Shown: one piece after another, positions 1 through 9,300 of the stretch
Layout: every line of letters begins with the position of its first letter
Numbering within the stretch: position 1 is the first letter of the stretch
IMG/VR virus record: IMGVR_UViG_3300001750_000008
Coordinates: 1-25,736 of that record
Direction: 5' to 3' (one strand)
DNA from: a virus
Length of the DNA: 25,736 bases
The notes under the pieces: model-generated
The model's database searches: none
Told to the model about the DNA's origin: nothing
The model's input: only the letters and a program-made list of their open reading frames with translations
Made by a program: the position numbers and the translations under genes

Positions 1-1922
1 TCATCCTTGTTTTTATATAGCCCTAATGCCGTTCTAAAACCCGTGTGAGTATAAGGCCCATCAGCGTTATTATTTCCTGTGTGAACCCCAAAGAAGCTGA
101 ATCCCTCGATCTCCATTAAGGCTATGACCCTATATGTTCCGGTAGGTGCTGCGCTTTTTATCGTTATATTGGTATTGTCTACAGCAACATACTGAGTAGC
201 GGTTTCTGCTTCTGCCGGTGATGGATCGATCCTGATGTTATAGTTTGATGTCAACCCGGGATGGGTCAAATACAAACTGCCGGCGATATTTGTTAATTTT
301 GCAATTCCAACCTGCGCAGAATCCAAACCATGGGCCTGATTCGTATCTGATCCGGTTGTATGAGATATCTCAGTGGTAAAGACGCCGTAACCGGATTCAA
401 CCCTTAAAGACACTCCTGTATAGGTATCACCACTCACTAAGGTTTGTTTTGTTCCTTTGGCTGCGTCCGTGTCAAAATGTATCGAGTTAGTGGGGTCGTC
501 TGAAAATCTTACATCCCAGGATTCAAGGTTGGATAAGTTTTTATATATGTCTATCCAGGCACTCCAACTCGAACGAGCAGCAGCTATGTTTGATTCGATT
601 GCCGAGCCTAAAGCTGAATCAGTAACACAGCCTGTTTTAGAGTCGGAAATGAGTGGGTCGGATATATTATCCGCGCACAGCGCTTTAAATCCTGTGGGCG
701 GGGAATAGGTGAAACCGAGTTGACCGAAATTTAATGTTCCTCCTGAGCCCTGTCCTACACCAAAAAATAAATCATCAGGAAGTGAAGAATACATGATGCC
801 TTGCGAAACATTGTTCTTATACATGGTAATTGTTTTAGCATCTGAGTCAACCGCAATACCAATTACATCACCTGCTCCAAAAGTCAGGCCATAAGAACCA
901 TCTGCGCCAATATGATATTTTACAGCACTACCGTGATAAGTCCAGCCATAGGCATCTGATCCAAGATAAGTTGCTACTGTTCTTTTTTCTGTACCCACTC
1001 CAACCATTTCAGTTCCAGCAGCAGCGGTATATTCGGCATACCATTTCCCACTATTTGGTATCCGCATTGTGCTCAATCCAGCGAGCACAGAATCAGCCTT
1101 TAAATTACCGTCTAAAAGATCAGTTACACCCAAAGCTAATTCATTAATAACTGGATAATTATTTGTCGGTGTATCTATAACCTGATTATCGGTAGTGAAA
1201 TAATAATCGGTGAAGTCGTTGCCCCTACCGGATTGATCTTCGCCAAAATGAGATGGGTTAGAATAATCAAGATAAAAACTGTTTGCACCATACGTCCCTG
1301 TGTATTTTTTTGGTATCCATATATTGTTTTTACTTTCGCCAAATGATGACGGCAAAAGTTGTTGGCCTGTGATAAGTTGAGTTTCAGCCATATATCCTAA
1401 AAAATAATTTCCAGAGTAGTTTCTTCCAACATAATGCGCCTGTTGCCATCCAACCCCACCATTATAATCCTGAGTTACATAATTACTATAAGAAAATTCA
1501 GATTCTACTCCATTAATATATACTTTTACTCTATCAGCAGCTGTCGCCAATGTAGTATCGACAGAAATTACGAGATTATACCAATTTGTTATATCACGAA
1601 ATAATGGTGCTGTGTAATAACGACCACTACTACCACCACTAAATTGGATATCTATATAATTATTACTACTAATAAATATATTATCATAACTCGTCGGAGC
1701 AGTTGTCCCAAGTAAACAATATGTATCATTTAAAAAATAAACTTCACCTCCTCGTTTAAACCATGTTGAAAATGTCCACTTTTTTCTATCTAAATTAGTT
1801 TCAGTCATTGATCTACGTAAATATGCCAGATTAACATTTCTAGTAAACATACAAGCACAATAAATTTTGTAGTCATAAAAAGAAAGTTCATCATCAGCAG
1901 GTATTAAGAAAAAAGGAAACAT
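1..1922 (-). CDS. Lectin-like tail fibre / receptor-binding protein (LamG + SPRY + start of DUF7483-like), 3' end outside window
   Basis: I translated this frame by hand from the ATG at 1922. It stays open for 640 codons to the window edge with no stop. Residues about 45-195 look like a LamG/concanavalin-A-like jelly roll (WTFSTWFKRGG, WYNLVISVD, DRVKVYINGVE). Residues about 230-420 match a SPRY-type domain as found in phage fibre proteins (GKWYAEY, GDVIGIAVDSDAKTITMYKN, FSPPTGFKAL-like YSPPTGFKALCADN). From about 600 the pattern FFGVHTGNNNADGPYTHTGFR resembles the start of the phage DUF7483 module. The start codon overlaps the stop of the upstream fibre gene (TAATG), so the two are translationally coupled. 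The likely role is adhesion to host surface glycans at the virion tip. The 1400-1900 part is visibly AT-richer than the neighbouring structural genes, as is common in exchanged host-range genes. The C-terminal part, which would decide the exact type, is not in the window. Confidence 0.82.
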   Translation of the reverse strand, partial: MFPFFLIPADDELSFYDYKIYCACMFTRNVNLAYLRRSMTETNLDRKKWTFSTWFKRGGEVYFLNDTYCLLGTTAPTSYDNIFISSNNYIDIQFSGGSSGRYYTAPLFRDITNWYNLVISVDTTLATAADRVKVYINGVESEFSYSNYVTQDYNGGVGWQQAHYVGRNYSGNYFLGYMAETQLITGQQLLPSSFGESKNNIWIPKKYTGTYGANSFYLDYSNPSHFGEDQSGRGNDFTDYYFTTDNQVIDTPTNNYPVINELALGVTDLLDGNLKADSVLAGLSTMRIPNSGKWYAEYTAAAGTEMVGVGTEKRTVATYLGSDAYGWTYHGSAVKYHIGADGSYGLTFGAGDVIGIAVDSDAKTITMYKNNVSQGIMYSSLPDDLFFGVGQGSGGTLNFGQLGFTYSPPTGFKALCADNISDPLISDSKTGCVTDSALGSAIESNIAAARSSWSAWIDIYKNLSNLESWDVRFSDDPTNSIHFDTDAAKGTKQTLVSGDTYTGVSLRVESGYGVFTTEISHTTGSDTNQAHGLDSAQVGIAKLTNIAGSLYLTHPGLTSNYNIRIDPSPAEAETATQYVAVDNTNITIKSAAPTGTYRVIALMEIEGFSFFGVHTGNNNADGPYTHTGFRTALGLYKNKD

Positions 1923-3325
1923 TAGTTTGCACTCCAGATTCTGCGAGCATATACGTTGCTACCCACATTCCAGTATAAATATTGGGTTACTTCATTGATC
2001 CCGGTGTTTACTGCAAAAGGATGATTAGCAAAATTATAAACGGCGGGTTGGGTGTATGAAAAACCTCCTGCATTGGTAACCACGACTACAACAGCATAAT
2101 TTTTATCAAGCCCGGTAGGAGCGCTGAGGACTGCGTTTTCAGTCAAAGATAGCGTTCTGAGTGGCCCGGCTGACATATCTAAAGCAACATTACCAGTAGA
2201 AATTGAAAGAGCAGACGATGGCATGGCTTGAGTTTTTGACCACTCATTATTGAGATTCAAAAAACCTGCATTTGAAACAAGGGCTGCTGCATCCGCACTT
2301 CCAAGAACCGTTCGCATGAATGATGTAAGGGTAGTCAATGCCATAGCTGCAGCACCGGTGAAATATGCCAGTTGGTTTGCGGATGGAGATAGGCCGGCCA
2401 GGGCATTTAAAATCGTGCTTGCTTGTTGAGCATCGAGATTTGATCTTGCTGCTGGTGCATCAACACTGCCAAGCAGCGTCCGCATAAATGATGTCAACGA
2501 GGTCAAGGCAACTGCCGCAGCACCGGTAAAATACATCAATCTATCTGCCGATGGAGATAAACCGGATATGGCCGTTAGGATGGCATTGAGTTGTTGAGCG
2601 TCAAGATTTGTTCTCGCTGCTAATGCATCCGCACTGCCGAGCAAAGTTCGCATGAAAGCCGTCAATGATGTCAACGCCATTGCCGCAGCACCGGTGAAAT
2701 ATGCCAGTTGGTTTGCGGATGGAGATAGGCCGGCCAGGGCATTTAAAATCGTGCTTGCCTGCTGTGCATCAAGGTTTGTTCTTGCATCTAAGGCGTTCTC
2801 ATCTTTTAATAGATTCTGCATAAAAGCACTTACAAGCAGGCCACCAGCCGAATATACATCGATTGTTTCAAGTCCATCCCCTGCGGCGTTAAATCTTACA
2901 AGATGCAATGGAACTGGATCGGGAAAATCAAAATTTGAATACACTGATGTTAAAGCAAATTTTATTGCCCTTCCAAAGGTCTCAGCAACCTCCTGATCCT
3001 TGAATGTGAGTTTATCGAATCCGCTTTCAACCAGCTCGGCGTCAAAGTCATGTGAATTGAGAAGATTCAAAAGCTGGTCGGATGGTGTTACCCGGGTAAT
3101 ATGCAGTTTCTCAGTTGATGAAGGTGCCGTATCCATAACGACTTCATCATTAACCACATTATAATCAACGCCTAATGTCTGGAGCGTTTTCCCACCCGTG
3201 ACGGTATCAATCAGGTTAACAACCAGGTCGCCGGAAGCTATATAGTCAAAAGTCACAGGGAAGTTTGTAGTACTTCCATTTCCTGTGTATAATTCAGGAG
3301 TAAAGCTTTGCGCCGTGACACTCAT
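1922..3325 (-). CDS. Tail fibre protein with T7 gp17-type N-terminal anchor and three 56-residue repeats
   Basis: The product has 467 residues. Residues about 1-140 have the phage T7-type tail-fibre N-terminal pattern (YTGNGSTTNFPVTFDYI, then a beta-rich segment with LGVDYNV and ITRVTP), known to attach fibres to the tail adaptor/nozzle. Residues 168-335 are three tandem 56-residue repeats (FMRTLLGSAD, ARTNLDAQQ, GLSPSA, YFTGAAAMALTSLTS) plus a fourth partial copy to about 354, probably a trimeric shaft. The C-terminal 110 residues are beta-rich (NYAVVVVVTNAGGFSYTQ) and end in IWSAN. The ATG follows the upstream stop directly (TAAATG) with an AAGGAG Shine-Dalgarno. The stop overlaps the next fibre gene. 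No intramolecular chaperone or enzymatic motif is visible, so the adjacent lectin-like protein may supply most receptor contact. Confidence 0.85.
   Translation of the reverse strand: MSVTAQSFTPELYTGNGSTTNFPVTFDYIASGDLVVNLIDTVTGGKTLQTLGVDYNVVNDEVVMDTAPSSTEKLHITRVTPSDQLLNLLNSHDFDAELVESGFDKLTFKDQEVAETFGRAIKFALTSVYSNFDFPDPVPLHLVRFNAAGDGLETIDVYSAGGLLVSAFMQNLLKDENALDARTNLDAQQASTILNALAGLSPSANQLAYFTGAAAMALTSLTAFMRTLLGSADALAARTNLDAQQLNAILTAISGLSPSADRLMYFTGAAAVALTSLTSFMRTLLGSVDAPAARSNLDAQQASTILNALAGLSPSANQLAYFTGAAAMALTTLTSFMRTVLGSADAAALVSNAGFLNLNNEWSKTQAMPSSALSISTGNVALDMSAGPLRTLSLTENAVLSAPTGLDKNYAVVVVVTNAGGFSYTQPAVYNFANHPFAVNTGINEVTQYLYWNVGSNVYARRIWSAN
2264..2824 (-). repeat. 168-bp tandem repeat, 3 copies plus partial, in the tail fibre gene
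   Basis: Copy 1 is 2824-2657, copy 2 is 2656-2489, copy 3 is 2488-2321 and a partial fourth is 2320-2264. Each unit codes 56 residues and keeps the frame. Copies 1 and 3 share an uninterrupted identical stretch of 74 bp (2685-2758 and 2349-2422, exactly 336 bp apart), whereas the middle copy has diverged. Confidence 0.93.
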
Positions 3326-6300
3326 TTATCTTCTCCTTGATCTTTTCTGTTCGCTGAAAAACAACCTTGAAAAATCCTCGGTTTCACCGGTCATCAAATC
3401 AATCATACCATCCACAGTAATGATAAGCTGGTTTGATGGTAATCCCCACCAGTAACCGATTACTTTCGTGGCCGGTTTTATAATTTTGCCTAATTCTTTT
3501 TCTTCGGCCCAAATAGCCTTATTCAGTCTTTTGATTTCCTCTCCAAATCCCACGGCCGGACTCATTGTATACCCATAATCTTTGATCATCCCGGAAACTA
3601 TATCACGCACAAACGGCAAACCGCCGGTACCGTACGATACAAGGTCTTTCCACCATTCATCATCTTCCGGTAATCTTCGCCGGTTTATGATGCCGCCGAG
3701 TATGGACGGGAATATCAGTATCCACCAATAGGCTTTCATTGCCTGTAATGTATTGATGTTTCCAAGCCGATACATCTGTGCTGTCTTCATCATTTGATTT
3801 TGAAACACTGAAAAAAACGTGTAGAACATCGTAAACAGTTTTTTCAATTCACCGCCTCTTTGAATCCCGGCCAGGTCTTTAGGTGATGCTGCGGGCTGTG
3901 TTTGCCGAACCAGTTTGTCCGCGTGATCCACGGCTTTATCTTGATTATTATTATACCGGTCCATACCTTCCTGATATCCTGCCAACCAGGTCGGCATGGT
4001 CGCCACTGCATCCATAAAGCCGATCATACCAAAGAATGCTTCCCGGGCAGTTTCCAAACCCGGTCTATGGGTCGGATCAAATTCTCGGGCAAACTGGGCA
4101 AGCTCACGGTCCCATTGACGCTTCCTGTTACGGATCATGGCTGAATTTTCTTTTATAAACTCTGCCGTTTTTCGTGGATGTGCGTAAAACCTTGACATTG
4201 CCCTTAATGTTCGGCCTAAACCCACTTCTTTAATGGTTTGGGTCAAAGACAGCGCCTGTTTTGCGGCTACAGAGAATTTTGCACCAAGTGCAACCACCGT
4301 TGTTCCCCTGCGGATCCTGCCCAATATTTTTTCAAGATTGCATGTGGGTTCAGGCTTTGGCCGGGCCACATATTTTAACCATGGCATTAGCTGGAGGTAA
4401 TTCTCTTTTCCGATCGTGCCTTCTACCATGTGCCGGTACACCTTATCGGCAATAATTTGCTGCGCGTTTCTGATCGGGATTTGATGAGAAATATTGTGCA
4501 CCACATCAGTAACGTGTTTTGCAATGGTAGAAAATTTAAGCAGGGGCGGTAATTTTCCGCCTTTCCTTGCTTTCATATGCCCGGCTTCCACTTTTGGCCG
4601 TGTATATGCTGACGCACTGTGATCCAACATATCCTTTTCAGAGGCGTGCTTTGCCACCAAGAAGGACAATTCCCGATCGAAAATTAAAGGAAAATAATTC
4701 CCTCCCACCTTTTTCAGATCCACACCGGTCAGATCTTTATGTACCGTGTTTAATTCCGGGTATAATTCATCAATAATATTCCATATGTTAATAACGAGCT
4801 GCCGTTCATCTTCATTCAGGGTATTCACGATTTCCTGTATCTGCTGATCTTCCCATCCGTACCCTGCCCGTAATGCTTTCAGGTTTCCTTCATTTCCTGA
4901 GTTTAAGGCAACCATGACCACTTCTTCTTTCGTCAACGGTTTTTTCATCCAGGGCAGACGGATTTTTTCAAAAGCCCACTTTCGGTTAAAACCTTTAAAG
5001 GCAGTACGAAGCTTTTTCCATACATCTTCGCCTAATTTAAACTCATGGTCTTCCGCTTTTTTGATCCATTGGAAAATTTGATAATTGGGACCGTCATCTT
5101 TCCACCCATCCAGCCATTGAAAAAGAAATTCAGCTTTTCTGAGTTGTGCCAGAAATTCCTTTGAACCCTGGCTCATCGATTGCCACCATCCCATCTTCCG
5201 TTGAGACGGAGTTTCAATATCTTCGGATATGCCGGCACTACCATGGACCTCGTACCCGCGTTTAGTCATTTCACCGATCGTCGATCTCAATTCCCGTTCT
5301 TTTTCAGCTTTGATCAACTTGCCTTCAGTTCTACCCATATGAGCCAGCATGTCTGCAATATCCGCAACGATTTGCCTTTCATCCGGTGTAAGAGGTTTGC
5401 GAAAGCCCTTAATATTTCTCATTTGTACCGGCCGCATGGTAAGTAGGTCTTTTATGGTATCAACAGTCCATTCATTATTTTCATATCGTTGCTCTAAGAA
5501 TGCCTCCAGGTTCTTTTCGGGAGTAACCTGAAACGACGGTGGGACATAATAATACTCCTGGAGAAAATGTGTGATCTGCTCTCTATATTCCGGAGGTATG
5601 GACTTTGACCGCATGTATCTGTTCATACGGTTATCGATGATAGTCTTTTTTCTCTGTTCCTTGATATTTCCCCGGATCTTCCGGACCCTCTCTCGTTGCT
5701 GTTCCCTCAATTTCAGTGTTTTTTCCAAGGCCCCTTCTTTCTTACCCTCACGGAAGGCTTTACGGGCTAAAATCTCATCATGTTTAAAATCCTGAACGAG
5801 TTTCCGATAATCTTCATCCTTGATCTGTCCAGTCTGCTCTCGGATGGTCTTTTTAAGATCTTTTCGCGCTTTCGACTTTTTCTTTCCGAGCATCTGGTTG
5901 AGGATATTGATTTCTTCATCAATGATTTCCTGGTACGATTCTGCATTCTCGTAATCGAGGCCACGCTCATATTCCATCCAGAGATCGTCATTGTATCTTT
6001 GTATGGCTTCCTTTTTTGTGGGATGATTAAGGATGTCCTGGATTAATTCATCCGTATTATAATAGTTGTATTGAGTGGCGAAGAAGTCTGCATTTAAACC
6101 GTTCTCAGATATGAGTCCTGGCATTCTGGAAATAAGATCTCTAATATGATCCTTATCGTAAAGATCGTACAGGTCTGACAGCTTCAATCCTCCGGAAGCT
6201 TTCAAATCATCCATCATCAAATAAAAACCATCATTCTGAATTGAGTCTATGGCCTCTTTAAGGAATGCAGCTTTAAGTTTTTTCTCATCCTTCTTGCGCT

Positions 6301-9300
6301 TTTGAGCAATGCTGCCCAGTACACGCTTTCTGGCTTCGACAACTATCTGATCATATTCGTGTACACTGGCAGGATCGATGCCCCGGATTTCGTGTTCATT
6401 GATTTTTGACTGTTCATCTATTTCCAGATCACCCGCTTTAATCCACTCATTAATATCGGCAAAGGGATCCGCTTGCCGCTCGATTTCCGTGGACACCCAT
6501 CGATCAAATATAGATCTGACAGAATCATTCAGCTGGATGTCAAGATTTTGGATCGACTGATATATATCGATCAGCCACTCTTTCATTTTTTTAAATACAT
6601 CCTGGAGACGTGAGGTGGGCGCCTTTCCTTCCATACAATAGGCTTCAAAGGCTATGGCTGATTTTTCCCGTTCTGATTTAGACCATGCGGATAAACCTAT
6701 TTCCGCACGATCCGGATCAACGCCCGCGAATTCGGCAAGGGTATAATAATCCGCATGTTTTTGCTGATATAACAGATCGGTGATGATATGGCCGAGCTCA
6801 TGTATCGGGGTTGATACGTCGGCAGACTCAAAAGCATGAATGATCTTTGGTATGTTTTTATGTAGGTTTTCAATGGCCCCGCGAGGTGGCGCGGAGTCCT
6901 GATATAGAATATCGTCGTCTTCGTCTACAGACCGAGGTTTAGAACTTCCTCCCAGGAGAGTCTCAGAAGTGCCTGGTTCTTTTTCACCCAATCCAAGCCT
7001 CTTTTCTGTACTCTCTTTTCTGTCCAGTCTATCAGGGTCAGCAGTTCTTCTTCGGTCCCCGGTGGTCTTTCTTTGTAACCGAGAACTTTCGTAATGTCTT
7101 CTAATGTCATCGGCATTTCGTGTGCCTCCTTCATAGCGCATGTATACAACGTCTGGTTCTCCGAATTTATCATAATCCCACTTTTCTGGTGCGTACTCAT
7201 CATTCCATGCATCCCGCTTAACTTCCTTGAAACCAAAACGTTCGTAATATTCAGCTAAAAAGCCATCATAACAATCAAGGGTTTCACCCCCGTTGACAAT
7301 AGCAGCAATTACCGCTTCAGCACCGGCGCCACGTTGTTCGCTATTGTTGAATACATTTACAACATCATTTTCAGGAGTCAGAGCATATCCAACCGTTCCG
7401 TCCTCGGTTGTGAATGTCTTGAAGTTAGAAAGTTCCTCATCAGAATACCGGTATAGAAAATCAGGCCGAGTAGTATTATCAAGTGCCTTGTTAAATGAGG
7501 ATGGATCGGTTTCAACAAATTGAGGCTTTACTTCTTGGCTTTTTTCTTCAACCGCTTTTCGAGAGAATTCATTAGAGTCTTGATATTCCGCATCTCTCGG
7601 AGCTTCCTTTTCAATTCTTTTCTTTTCTCTTTTTCTGAGCTGCTCACTGCCTAATGCCTCCTGCTTTCTCTTATTATAAGCCTGCACTAATTCATTGTAA
7701 AGCAGTTTTTCATCAAATTCTATCTCCCCTTTTAACCATTTTTTGGCTATGGTTTTAGCAGAGTTCTGAGTTTTATTTTTAATGGCATCGATGATTTCAA
7801 GCCCTTCGCGGAAGGACTGCTTTGCTGCAGCAAGATCCAGCATTTTCTGATGATCATTATCTTTATGGGCTTCTTCATATTCTTCGTTTAATGTTTCCCT
7901 GGCTTCACTCATGGAGACCTGGAGGCTGTCATTATCCAGGGCCTTAATTCCTAACTCATAACCGAATTGTGTGATTTGTCGCGTATTCTTGGCAGAATCA
8001 ACCAGGATTTGAACCACATCGGGAGCAGATAAAATGGTGTCAATGTCCACGGCACCTTTTGCCGCCTGCATCACTGCGGACTGAAACTGCTCTGCGGTTC
8101 CGGTTTCAAATCCGCCGATTACATCGGTATAAAATTCTTCCGGGCTTTTTCCATTCCTTTCGGCCCATGACCGGGCAACACCGTCAAACAAATCCTGTTG
8201 TGTTTCCACTTCTTCATCAGAATATCTCTTTTTCATCGAGTCAAAGAATTGTTCCCGGGATTCACTTTCAATCGGTTTTTGAAGATCGATCCGCCTTTTA
8301 ACGGTTTCCACAACAGTATCGATGTCAACCATTTCATCGATATGTTTTATTTTTTCTATTAGCTCATTTTGGTTGATATTTTTTTCATGAACGTGACTTT
8401 TAACTGATTCATTTAAGGCATCTTCCTCGGACACGCCCTGCTCCACCATGTTACCGACCTTGACATCTATCGCAGTTTTTTCTTGAGCCGGTAAAGATTC
8501 ATAGATTTGTTTTACTTGTTCATCTTCAGATTGTTGCGCCTTGCTGTCCGCGTACATTTTACCTGCACTGGTCAACCCACCAAACCACATAGCCAGGCTC
8601 CCTTCATACCAGCCCTCTTTGGTTGCCTGCCAGAAACCCTCGATTACTTTTTTAAATCTTTGATCAATGGATTCACCAGGTGTTTTTGCCCATACTTCGG
8701 TGATAAGCTCCGGGTATTTTTGAAACCACTCTGTAATAAATTCCGCCACCATTGCAGAGCCGACATCTTTGATTACTTTTGTTACAGTCCGGCCCGGCTT
8801 AAAAAACCTCAATGCCTTGCCCAAACCAAACGCCTCAAGGGGGGCTTCCATGATTCCAGCCGCAATGCTTGATTTAAAAGCTCGCGCTGGTTCCACTCCC
8901 TCTTTAATCAACTTCTCATATTGTCCGCCGGCGATCTGTGTACCCATGAAGAACATACCGCTGGCGGGACCACCAATCAGAGTGGTGACTATCTGAGCGA
9001 GAGCCTGCGGAATCATCTGGACAAAATCTTCACCGTATCGAACAAAACCGGATTTATGTTTTCTCGATTCCAGATAAGCTTTGTCAGGTTTGATTGTTTC
9101 GGATTCTATAACTTTTTCATGCCATGATTTTTCGTGTGGTTTTCTCTGGTTGACGAATGGGTCATGGAGCTCAGAAAATACCCGTTTGATTTCCTCCAGC
9201 TCTGACCTTGAATATGTCCCTTCCGCCTTTAACTCTGAATACATCTCGGCCATGTCTTTCTGATATTTATCCGCCCAGGCTTTATTCTCCCAGGCAGCAG

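Noticed and set aside
457-708. Plus-strand 83-codon frame at the left end
   Set aside because: It lies fully opposite the hand-translated lectin-fibre gene, has no ribosome site and no recognisable composition.
2264-2824. CRISPR or intergenic repeat array
   Set aside because: The repeats are 168 bp without spacers, keep the reading frame and encode a fibre shaft.
5767-5991. Minus-strand 74-codon frame inside the giant gene
   Set aside because: Unlike the frame at 6925-7116 it has no Shine-Dalgarno and an Arg/Ser/Lys-biased composition typical of a shifted helical gene.
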